This document shows positions 21,206 to 28,798 of a stretch of DNA of 38,546 bases, piece after piece. The stretch covers positions 1 through 38,546 of the forward strand of contig JBGUVL010000002.1 in the NCBI GenBank assembly GCA_045134375.1. The letters are read 5' to 3'. The stretch comes from JBGUVL01 sp045134375. GTDB lineage: Bacteria > Bacillota_I > Bacilli_A > Erysipelotrichales > Erysipelotrichaceae. A model generated the notes under the pieces. That model saw only the letters and a list, made by a program, of their open reading frames with translations. It made no database searches and was not told the origin of the DNA. Position 1 is the stretch's first letter. The number at the start of each line of letters is the position of its first letter. Position numbers and translations under genes: made by a program.

Positions 21206-23002
21206 TTACTCTTCTTTCATTAATTCTTCGAATTCATCAAGTAATTGATTGAATAACGATAGGGCTTCATGTATTGGTTTTTCACTGCTCATATCAACCC
21301 CGGCACCTTTTAATAAATCGATTGGATATTGACTGCATCCACCTTTTAAGAAGTTAAGATAATCCTCTACTGCTCCTTCTTCATGATTCAATATGCGTCG
21401 AGAAAGTGCCATTGCAGCAGAAAAACCAGTTGCATATTGATACACATAATAATTCATATAGAAATGCGGAATACGTGCCCACTCATAAGCAATATCTTCA
21501 TCTACAAAAACATCCTCTCCATAATAGAATTGATTCAATTCATAATATAGTTGACTAAAAGTATCTGCATTTAAAGGCTCATTTGCTGCACACATCTCAT
21601 TTACCTTCCATTCAAATTCAGCAAACAGGCATTGACGATAAAGCGTGGTTCTAAACTGTTCTAAGAAATAATTGATCAAATAAGCTTTTACCTTTTTATC
21701 TGATGTATGATTTCGTAGGTAATCCATTAATAAGGCTTCATTACAGGTACTTGCCACTTCTGCCACAAAAATGACATAATGCGCATCAACATAATTTTGA
21801 TTATGATTCGATAAATAGGAATGCATTGCATGTCCTAATTCATGCGCCAATGTAAACTCACTATCTAATGTATTATTATAGTTTAATAAAAGATATGGGT
21901 GTACACGAGAGCCAGAGGAATAAGCACCCCCTCGTTTTCCTTTATTTTCATACTTGTCAATCCATCTCTCTTGGAAAGCACGTTCTGCAATTTGTTGATA
22001 TTCTTCACCAAATACGGATAAGGAAGCTAATACATTCTTTTTTGCTTCCTCAAAATCAATCTTCAAATCACACTCACTTAATAGTGGCGTATAAAGATCA
22101 TACATATGAAGCTCTTCTACCTTCATGAGTTTCTTTCGTAAACGCATATATTTGTGAAGATAACCGATGTCTTCATGAACCGCCTGAATCAAATTAGGAT
22201 AGACTTGTGGTTCTACGTTCGTATGAAACAAAGCGGCTTCTAACGTTGTATTAAAATGTCTAGCGTTGGCGTAAAACTTTAATTGTCGAAGCTGAGCACT
22301 TAAAATTCCGGCACTGGTATGTTTTAATTGCTGATAGCTTTCGTACAAATTATGGAAAGCCGATTCCCTTAGAATACGATCCTTTGACTGCAACAAAGAG
22401 ATGTAGGTTCCATTGCTTAATGGATGAGGCTTCCCTTCGCTATCCACCGCATCCGAATAAGTAATATCCGCATTCATTAAAACATTACTGATAGAGGAGG
22501 GAGCCGAAGCCATTTCCGAAGCAGCGGCTAATAATGATTCTTCTTTTTCACTTAAAATATGCTCTTTTCCTTTTCGAAGTTCCCGCAAAGCACGTTCATA
22601 TTTTTTTAGTTTCTCATTCTCCATAAAGAACGATTCAAATTCTTCTTGCGCAATGTTCATAATTTCGACTTCTGCAAAAGATAATTTCGTATTGATCCTT
22701 ACCGCACTGCTGCTTACTTTATCAACGAGGCCTTGGTAATGAGAATTTGCGGTATCCCCATCGGAACAATACATAGCATAACAATAGACATCATCCAACC
22801 ATTGCTCCATCTGATCCTCTTTCTCCAAATACTCATACAATACCATTGATGAATTCAATTTGCCTTGGTATTGACTCAATTCATCTCCTAATACAACTAC
22901 TTTTTCTAATGTTCTTTCCCATTCCTTTTCACTAGCAAACAAATCCTCAACTGCCCAAGTATCTTCTTTTTTAACTTCTTCTCTTGCGATTAAATGATTC
23001 AT
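21206..23002 (-). CDS. pepF: Oligoendopeptidase F (M3 family metallopeptidase)
   Basis: A 598-residue cytoplasmic zinc peptidase that trims short peptides. The zinc site TLAHELGHAMHSYLS (HExxH) lies near residue 385, with a downstream Glu in VAEVASTCNEALL as third ligand. The N-terminal helical half (EDTWAVEDLFASEKEWE, start of the M3B pattern) and a length of about 600 match the PepF group. The C-terminal PIDLLKGAGVDM is also characteristic. Start at 23002 after AAGAGGAATT. Monocistronic. Confidence 0.96.
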   Translation of the reverse strand: MNHLIAREEVKKEDTWAVEDLFASEKEWERTLEKVVVLGDELSQYQGKLNSSMVLYEYLEKEDQMEQWLDDVYCYAMYCSDGDTANSHYQGLVDKVSSSAVRINTKLSFAEVEIMNIAQEEFESFFMENEKLKKYERALRELRKGKEHILSEKEESLLAAASEMASAPSSISNVLMNADITYSDAVDSEGKPHPLSNGTYISLLQSKDRILRESAFHNLYESYQQLKHTSAGILSAQLRQLKFYANARHFNTTLEAALFHTNVEPQVYPNLIQAVHEDIGYLHKYMRLRKKLMKVEELHMYDLYTPLLSECDLKIDFEEAKKNVLASLSVFGEEYQQIAERAFQERWIDKYENKGKRGGAYSSGSRVHPYLLLNYNNTLDSEFTLAHELGHAMHSYLSNHNQNYVDAHYVIFVAEVASTCNEALLMDYLRNHTSDKKVKAYLINYFLEQFRTTLYRQCLFAEFEWKVNEMCAANEPLNADTFSQLYYELNQFYYGEDVFVDEDIAYEWARIPHFYMNYYVYQYATGFSAAMALSRRILNHEEGAVEDYLNFLKGGCSQYPIDLLKGAGVDMSSEKPIHEALSLFNQLLDEFEELMKEE

Positions 23003-23227
23003 ATAATTCCTCTTTTCTTTTTTTTCTCAATATTTCTTTTATCGTACCTTTTCATCCTGTTTTGGAAGTCTTTCTTTTTTGTTTATCACCGTAAAAAGAA
23101 AGCGAACGAAAAGAAAAATGATTTTATTAAAATATTATACTTCTCCCTATTGAAATCAGCAAGGACTAGATAACAAAGCCATTCCCTAACTTCATAAAAG
23201 CGAATAAATATTCACTATCTTGGTATA

Positions 23228-23274
23228 AAAAAAGAAATGCTACACCAATTGCTTTTGGTATAGCATTCTTTTTA
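23228..23274 (-). terminator. Terminator of the GTPase-NYN/MATE operon
   Basis: AATGCTA (23236-23242) pairs with TAGCATT (23261-23267), with inner ACCAA/TTGGT. A T-rich stretch follows on the minus strand. Confidence 0.8.
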
Positions 23275-24603
23275 TGCCTTCATCCAATCCACTTTATGAT
23301 AATAGAGGAAAAAAGCAATCGAGCTTAATGACCATGTGATGGGATAAATCCAATTCACAAAAATGATATTATGATAAAAATAAGTACATAAAGTTAACAC
23401 TGTGACACGAATTGCACACCAACAAAGCAACATAACAAACATAGGGATCATCGCTTTCCCTGCTCCTCTTAAGATGGCAGAAATACAATGAGAGTAAGCC
23501 AAAAGGAAGAAAAAGAAAGCCGACGTTCGAGCACGATCAACCCCAAAATGAACCACCTCTAATTGTTGATTAAAAGCAGAAATCAATTGTGGTGCCCAGA
23601 GAAACATGACAATTCCTAAAAGCTCAGCAAGAAGCATGGAACAAAGCATCCCAAATCGAGCTCCTTTTTTTACACGATCGTATTGTTTTGCTCCTAAATT
23701 TTGGGATACAAAGGTGGTTAGCGCCATCGTAAAACTAGTGATTGGAAGGAAAGCAAATCCTTCTATTTTCGAATATGCACCACATCCTGCCATCGCCATA
23801 TCGCCAAAGGAATTGATATTGGATTGCACGACGACATTCGCAATTGCGATAATTGAGTTTTGTAGTCCCGAAGGTAATCCATAACGAATGATTAATTTTA
23901 ATTTATCCCTATGAAATTTAATTTTCCTAAGAGAAATCCGATAACTTCCTTTTGTATGAAGCAGCTGAAATAAGCAAAGGAACGCACTGATTCCTTGCGA
24001 TAGAATCGTTGCTAAAGCGGCTGATCCAACCCCCATATGAAAAAAAGAAATGAATAAAATATCGAACACAATATTCACTAGGGAAGAAAAAACCAAATAG
24101 TAAAGAGGGTGTTTACTATCTCCAACGGCTTGTAATATTCCCATAAATACGTTGTACATAACAAAACCGAAAGATCCTGCAAAATAAATTTGAAAATAGG
24201 TGATCGACTGTGGTAATACCGATACCGGTGTTCCCATTAAAAGCAAGATTTTGGGTGCTAGCAACACGCCTCCTAAAGTCAATAATAGTGAAGAAACTAG
24301 ACCAAAAGCCACGGTCGTATGAATCGCTTCACTCATATCTTCCTCTGCTTTTGCACCAAAATAGCGAGCAATGACAACGCCAGCTCCCATCGCAATCCCA
24401 TTGAATAATCCAACCAATAAGAAAATCAAATTTCCCGAAGAAGATACTGCAGCCAATGCTTCACTTCCTAACAGATTGCCAACAATCAGGGAATCGGCAG
24501 TATTATAAAGTTGCTGAAATAGATTTCCTAAAAACAGAGGCATCGCAAAAAAAGTAATTTTTTTCCAAATGACCCCTTCGCTCATTACATTTTCACTACT
24601 CAT
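23272..24603 (-). CDS. MATE family multidrug/sodium antiporter
   Basis: A 443-residue membrane transporter with about 12 hydrophobic segments in two similar halves. The start WKKITFFAMPLFLGNLFQQL followed by YNTADSLIVGNLLGSEALAA is typical of the MatE/DinF-like NorM branch. LPITSFTMALTTFVSQNLGA marks the second half. Substrates in this family are cationic drugs or metabolites, driven by Na+ or H+. GAGGGAAT precedes the ATG at 24603, which lies inside the end of the GTPase-NYN gene (8-nt overlap). The two are therefore one operon, which links this pump to a ribosome-directed factor. The transported compound is unknown. Confidence 0.93.
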   Translation of the reverse strand: MSSENVMSEGVIWKKITFFAMPLFLGNLFQQLYNTADSLIVGNLLGSEALAAVSSSGNLIFLLVGLFNGIAMGAGVVIARYFGAKAEEDMSEAIHTTVAFGLVSSLLLTLGGVLLAPKILLLMGTPVSVLPQSITYFQIYFAGSFGFVMYNVFMGILQAVGDSKHPLYYLVFSSLVNIVFDILFISFFHMGVGSAALATILSQGISAFLCLFQLLHTKGSYRISLRKIKFHRDKLKLIIRYGLPSGLQNSIIAIANVVVQSNINSFGDMAMAGCGAYSKIEGFAFLPITSFTMALTTFVSQNLGAKQYDRVKKGARFGMLCSMLLAELLGIVMFLWAPQLISAFNQQLEVVHFGVDRARTSAFFFFLLAYSHCISAILRGAGKAMIPMFVMLLCWCAIRVTVLTLCTYFYHNIIFVNWIYPITWSLSSIAFFLYYHKVDWMKA

Positions 24604-27151
24604 GATATTCCCTCAGTTTTTCCAATGGACGATTTCCCGCTTTGCTTTGTCTTTCTTCATAATCTTTGATTCCCTGTTTCTGCATCATCATCATTTCCTT
24701 TTCTAATTCTCTCGCCGAAATTCGCATTGCATTTTGAGTCATGACCACAAGTTGTTCCATACCATCACTAGTAGCAACACTTACTTCGTATTCTTTTGCT
24801 AGCTCATGAGTGGCCTTTTCAATATAGGAATCGGCAGTTTGTGCCTCCTTCGTATAAACAATGTGAATACTACCATTGTCATAACAACTGCCAATGCCAT
24901 CTTTAACTTGATACGCATCAAAAACTAAAATCAACAAACATTGACGATAGCCTTGATAACTACTGAGCATATCAATCAAACGATGTCTTGCCGCATCTAA
25001 ATTTTCTTGTGCCAATTCTTTGAGCGTTTCAAAACTATGAATCACATTATAACCATCCACTAACAAACATCTTTTTTTCTTGTGAAACTGATATTCTTGT
25101 TTTTTGATTTCACTCTCCGCTAATGTCTTGCTAGAAAGCCTTGTTTTTCTTTTCCCATACGTGCGCTCAAAAATACGTTCCAACTCTTTCTCATCCACTT
25201 CTTGTAAACGTAAAGGTTGGTATCCTTCGCTTTCTTTTGGCTTCCAAACAGCTTTCATATGCATGTAATTTTCTACCTCTTGCCATCGGACATAGAACCC
25301 AGCTCCATGCGAACAAAAAATAGATCCGGTCGGATTTTCAATATCTCGTTCACTATCATAGGCAAACGCAGCAATGACTTCGGCCTCATTATGACAAGGT
25401 TGATAACCTGCTGCATTTAACAATAAAGTTCCCCTTCCCTTGGTATAGGAGAGTACCTCTTGCGCATAACTTTGCATCGTACTCACAGGAGCACTCCCTT
25501 GAAAAGTAGTAAATTCCATGTCTTGATTTTCTATGCGATAGGTTGCACAAAGCTTTTCCATATCAAAAATAGCACGACTTACGCTTTCGTTGGGTACCAA
25601 TAACGTATAATCATAGTATGGTTCAAGCAATCGACATCCACTTTTCTTTAACCCATGCCGCAACGCACGATAGGTCGCTTCTCGAAAATCGCCACCCTCA
25701 GTATGTTTCAAATGCGCTCTTCCACTGAGCAACGTTATTTTCATATCGGTAATGGACATCCCACATAACACACCAGGATGCTCTCTTTCTTTTAAATGGG
25801 TAAGGATTAAACGTTGCCAATTTTTGGCCAATACTTCTTCTCCACAATAAGTATCCAATACAATCCCACTTCCCATTGGCAATGGTTCTAACAACAGATG
25901 AACTTCTGCATAATGGCGTAATGGTTCGAAGTGTCCAACGCCCTCTACTGTATCCACAATGGTTTCTTTATAAACTACGGTTCCTTCTCCAATCTCTACT
26001 TCTACGCCAAACCGTTCTTTGATCACATGAATCAAGATTTCTTTTTGTACCTCACCCATCAATTTGATATGAATGCTATCATTTTGTTTTTGATAACTCA
26101 CTTCTAACTGTGGCTCTTCTTCCATTAACTGTTTTAAGTGCTTCATCATCGTTGCACTATCACACGTTTTAGGTAATTGCAATTGGTAACTCATATAGGC
26201 ATGTAGTTGTTGACTTTTATTTTTTTCAAAGCCCAATCCCATACCTGCAGACAGTGTCGAACACCCACAAAAAGTAACCACCATTCCCGCTTTTGCCTCT
26301 TCCATTAGTTGATATTTATTTCCACAATAGCAACGAATCTGATCAATCTTATTGACATCATCCAATTTCGTTTTTACTTTAATGCTGCCACCCGTTATTT
26401 TCACATGAACCAAACGAGTTCCATCGCGATCATGGGTTACCTTAAACACTTTGGCGCCAAAAGTATGAGGATACTGCTTTTCTCTAGCATAACATTGAAG
26501 TAAATCCAACAATTCCATTACTTGCTCATTTTTCAAAGCACTCCCAAACACACAAGGAATGACCTCCCGTTTTGCAATCGCATCGGCGATGCTTTCTCTT
26601 GCCATACTTCCCGTTGCAACATACTCCTCCAATAATGGTTCCGAACATAATGCCAATTGTTCCTTACAAATCGCATCTTCCTGTAGGAAATCAATACAGC
26701 TAGTGGATAGTTGCTTTGTGATATTTAGCATGAGTTCTTCTTTACTTAGATAAGAAATATCCATTTTATTGATAAATAGAAAAACAGGAACTCGATATTG
26801 CTCCAATAATTTCCAGATCGTTCTCGTATGGGCCTGCACTCCATTTTGCGCATTGATCACAAGAATCGCATAATCCAAAATAGAAAGCACACGTTCCATT
26901 TCGGCAGAAAAATCAACATGTCCAGGAGTATCCAACAACATAAAACAGCAGTCTTTCCAATTCAAGTCAACCTGTTTAAAATAGATTGTGATTCCCCTTT
27001 CTCTTTCTTGTCCATCATAATCCAAAAAAGCATTTTTATGATCAACTCTTCCTTGGGTACGAAGTTTTCCTGAAAGATAAAGCATACTCTCACTTAATGT
27101 TGTTTTCCCTGCATCTACATGTGCTAATATTCCAATATTATAATTTTTCAT
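24596..27151 (-). CDS. TetM/EF-G-like ribosomal GTPase fused to a YacP/Rae1-type NYN ribonuclease
   Basis: An 851-residue fusion. Residues 1 to about 655 form a complete ribosome-protection-type translational GTPase: G1 AHVDAGKTT (10-18), switch I QERERGITI, G3 DTPGHVDF (74-81) with the catalytic His, G4 NKMD (128-131), then EF-G domains II-V including VEGVGHFEPLRHYAEVHLLL, SGRAHLKHTEGGDFREATYR and GSIFCSHGAGF. TetM alone is about 640 residues. A basic linker (about 655-690) leads to residues 691-851, which follow YacP/Rae1: LLVDGYNVIHSFETLKEL, LILVFDAY, KEAQTADSYIE, VATSDGMEQ and SARELEKEM. The NYN acidic residues are all present. Rae1 is a known ribosome-associated, A-site mRNA endonuclease. 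Start at 27151 with GAGGG; operon with a MATE pump. Joint function is inference. Confidence 0.9.
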   Translation of the reverse strand: MKNYNIGILAHVDAGKTTLSESMLYLSGKLRTQGRVDHKNAFLDYDGQERERGITIYFKQVDLNWKDCCFMLLDTPGHVDFSAEMERVLSILDYAILVINAQNGVQAHTRTIWKLLEQYRVPVFLFINKMDISYLSKEELMLNITKQLSTSCIDFLQEDAICKEQLALCSEPLLEEYVATGSMARESIADAIAKREVIPCVFGSALKNEQVMELLDLLQCYAREKQYPHTFGAKVFKVTHDRDGTRLVHVKITGGSIKVKTKLDDVNKIDQIRCYCGNKYQLMEEAKAGMVVTFCGCSTLSAGMGLGFEKNKSQQLHAYMSYQLQLPKTCDSATMMKHLKQLMEEEPQLEVSYQKQNDSIHIKLMGEVQKEILIHVIKERFGVEVEIGEGTVVYKETIVDTVEGVGHFEPLRHYAEVHLLLEPLPMGSGIVLDTYCGEEVLAKNWQRLILTHLKEREHPGVLCGMSITDMKITLLSGRAHLKHTEGGDFREATYRALRHGLKKSGCRLLEPYYDYTLLVPNESVSRAIFDMEKLCATYRIENQDMEFTTFQGSAPVSTMQSYAQEVLSYTKGRGTLLLNAAGYQPCHNEAEVIAAFAYDSERDIENPTGSIFCSHGAGFYVRWQEVENYMHMKAVWKPKESEGYQPLRLQEVDEKELERIFERTYGKRKTRLSSKTLAESEIKKQEYQFHKKKRCLLVDGYNVIHSFETLKELAQENLDAARHRLIDMLSSYQGYRQCLLILVFDAYQVKDGIGSCYDNGSIHIVYTKEAQTADSYIEKATHELAKEYEVSVATSDGMEQLVVMTQNAMRISARELEKEMMMMQKQGIKDYEERQSKAGNRPLEKLREYHE

Positions 27152-27171
27152 ATTCTGCCCTCTCGTGTTTA

Positions 27172-27200
27172 ATTATAATTAGTTTCCCTAAAAAAGCCAA
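27172..27200 (-). promoter_or_regulatory. Promoter of the GTPase-NYN/MATE operon
   Basis: TTGGCT (27200-27195), a 17-nt spacer and TATAAT (27177-27172) on the minus strand. The leader would be only about 14 nt, so no long attenuator peptide of the tetM kind is expected. Confidence 0.65.
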
Positions 27201-27263
27201 TGGTAAATTATCCTACCGCTTTTCTCATCGCAATTGTTTTTCAAAAAGCCGAGCAAGTTCTTC

Positions 27264-27292
27264 TTGTATTCGCATGCATTTCTAATTATAAT
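27264..27292 (+). promoter_or_regulatory. Promoter of the thermonuclease-family gene
   Basis: TTGTAT (27264-27269), a 17-nt spacer and TATAAT (27287-27292), divergent from the GTPase-NYN promoter about 65 nt away. Confidence 0.65.
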
Positions 27293-27315
27293 AATCACTA
27301 CTGAGGTGATCATTT

Positions 27316-27867
27316 GTGGCAAAACAAACAAAATATGAAAAAGCTTATCGAACTGGAAAAAAATATTTAAAAGGGAAAAATAGAAAATACTTATGGATTG
27401 TTGCAGTATTGGTTATTTCGTGGTTTGTATGGGATTGGTACCAGGAAAAGAATCGTGTTCTAGAAAGCAATGAAGTGATTCTCAGTCAATGCACCGATGG
27501 AGATACCGCTCATTTTATTATTGATGGAGAAGATGAGACCGTGCGTTTTTTAGCTATTGATACCCCAGAAAGTGTAAAACCAAACACCGACCCTGAACCA
27601 TATGGAAAAGAAGCAAGCAATTATACTTGTGATTTACTAACCAACGCTACCACCATTACATTAGAATACGAAGAGGAAAAAAGAGATAAATACGATCGAG
27701 TACTGGCATGGGTATTTGTTGATGGTGAATTATTACAACAAAAATTAGTGGAAGAAGGTTATGCTGAAGTCAAATATCTATACGATGATTATAAATACAC
27801 CAATCAATTACAGAAATCAGAAAAAGAAGCCAAAGCAAAAAAATCAAAAATATGGAGTGAGCAGTAA
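27316..27867 (+). CDS. Membrane-anchored thermonuclease (SNase-like) family protein
   Basis: A 183-residue protein with a basic N-terminus, one membrane anchor (about residues 24-42) and an outside-facing staphylococcal-nuclease domain. The domain shows CTDGDTAHF with the calcium-binding Asp, VRFLAIDTPES with the catalytic Arg, a YGKEASNYT helix, and DKYDRVLAWVFVDG with the second Arg. The catalytic set looks complete, so it may degrade extracellular DNA or RNA at the cell surface. GTG start at 27316 with GAGGTGATC. Divergent from the GTPase-NYN operon, with its own promoter and terminator. Confidence 0.9.
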   Translation: MAKQTKYEKAYRTGKKYLKGKNRKYLWIVAVLVISWFVWDWYQEKNRVLESNEVILSQCTDGDTAHFIIDGEDETVRFLAIDTPESVKPNTDPEPYGKEASNYTCDLLTNATTITLEYEEEKRDKYDRVLAWVFVDGELLQQKLVEEGYAEVKYLYDDYKYTNQLQKSEKEAKAKKSKIWSEQ

Positions 27868-27882
27868 ACTCCATATTTTTAT
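27851..27882 (+). terminator. Terminator of the thermonuclease gene
   Basis: TATGGAGT (27851-27858) pairs with ACTCCATA (27868-27875), then a T-rich tail. The stem includes the end of the coding sequence. Confidence 0.8.
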
Positions 27883-27934
27883 TTTTTGTTCCTTTTTCTA
27901 TTTGACACTCCCCCCCTAGATCAATCAAGAAGTT

Positions 27935-28390
27935 TTACATATCTCCATGATGCGCCCTTATTACCAAGGCAATAATAATTCCAATCCCCACGCCAAGCAC
28001 CAGGAAGAAAATGCCAAACCCCATAAAAATTCGATGAATTCGCTGCGGTAATTGATCTTCTAAAATATAGCTATCTTTTATGTTTTCAGGATTGTACATA
28101 ATCGTCAGTGTATCATGAATCTGATAGGGAAGATGACTACTTCCATAATGCGAACGTTTGATCATCGTTTCCCCATTCACTTGATATTTATACACGGGAT
28201 AAAATGCACTGCTATCATGATCCCTTTTTAGCGCTATGATTTCACCTTCACATGAAGAAGTACAACGAATTACTTTTCTTTCCTGATTTCCTTTCATCAC
28301 ATAACCTATAATCCAAAAAATCATTCCGATCAATACAAAAATTCCCGTAAAAAGTAAGACAAACAACCTTGCATTAAATGGTTCCCCCAT
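27935..28390 (-). CDS. DUF3592 domain membrane protein
   Basis: A 151-residue protein with two membrane segments (about residues 9-33 and 122-145) enclosing a 75-residue extracytoplasmic or cytosolic beta domain. The middle reads CEGEIIALKRD, FYPVYKYQVNGE, HDTLTIMYNPEN, the DUF3592 pattern. No function is established for the family. The ATG at 28390 follows AGGTAGGTG at 6 nt; an in-frame GTG at 28399 overlaps that site. It stands alone, converging on the thermonuclease gene. Confidence 0.75.
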   Translation of the reverse strand: MGEPFNARLFVLLFTGIFVLIGMIFWIIGYVMKGNQERKVIRCTSSCEGEIIALKRDHDSSAFYPVYKYQVNGETMIKRSHYGSSHLPYQIHDTLTIMYNPENIKDSYILEDQLPQRIHRIFMGFGIFFLVLGVGIGIIIALVIRAHHGDM

Positions 28391-28450
28391 ACCAATCACC
28401 TACCTGTTGCAATTATCATAACATACCCACAATCAAAGCAAAAGAGCGCC

Positions 28451-28660
28451 TTATTTCAGACGTTCTTTATAATATCGATAGAAAATAGCAGTCATCCCAT
28501 GTTGAATCGTAATAAAAGGATGATAAAGCAACATTCTTGGACCAGCATAACGCATTACTCTATGGATTTGTTCTCTCATCTCCTTTTGATAACAATGAAT
28601 GCGACATACAGAACAAAAACTTTTGGTTTCCATCATGGGACAAAGATCGATTCTTTCCAT
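28451..28660 (-). pseudogene. Truncated YgbA-like gene (nitrous oxide-stimulated promoter family)
   Basis: A 69-codon frame holding only the C-terminal part of a small Cys-rich family. LCPMMETKSFCSVCRIHCY, then QKEMREQIHRVMRYAGPRML and HP, match the family's C-x-x-C, HCY and VMRY-GPRM signature. Full-length members add about 40 N-terminal residues with another Cys motif. Here the same frame upstream reads CAYQQK, a stop (TAG), SR and then the Met at 28660, so the N-terminus appears broken. A weak GAGTAGG lies before that Met, so a short protein could still be made. Upstream sequence belongs to an unrelated ABC ATPase fragment. Confidence 0.65.
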
Positions 28661-28669
28661 CCTACTCTA

Positions 28670-28776
28670 CTTTTGCTGATATGCGCAGCTAATGTGCTTT
28701 TTCCACAGCCACTTTCTCCAACGATTCCATAGCTTCCTTTTCCTTGCCAGTGAAAACGGAAATATTTAGCAAATAA
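28670..28776 (-). pseudogene. ABC transporter ATPase fragment (Walker A region)
   Basis: About 35 codons on the minus strand read FRFHWQGKGSYGIVGESGCG, then KSTLAAHI: the Walker A segment (GESGCGKST, 28693-28719) of a peptide/nickel-type ABC ATPase. No start codon, no Walker B and no signature motif remain. It begins right after the feoB-2 terminator and runs into the truncated YgbA gene in another frame, so two gene fragments have been joined. Confidence 0.7.
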
Positions 28777-28797
28777 AAAGTGCCACTTTTGGCACTT
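28772..28797 (-). terminator. Terminator of the feoAB-2 operon
   Basis: AAGTGCC (28778-28784) pairs with GGCACTT (28791-28797). The minus strand continues TTTATTT. It directly follows the feoB-2 stop. Confidence 0.75.
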
Positions 28798-28798
28798 C

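Noticed and set aside
24596..27151. Plain tetracycline-resistance gene of the tetM class
   Set aside because: The GTPase part is tetM-like, but the protein is over 200 residues longer with a NYN nuclease domain. It has no tetM-type leader and shows no sign of recent transfer, so resistance to tetracycline is not assumed.
27152..27315. Translation-attenuation leader peptide for the GTPase-NYN gene
   Set aside because: The -10 box leaves a leader of about 14 nt, too short for a leader peptide and attenuator.
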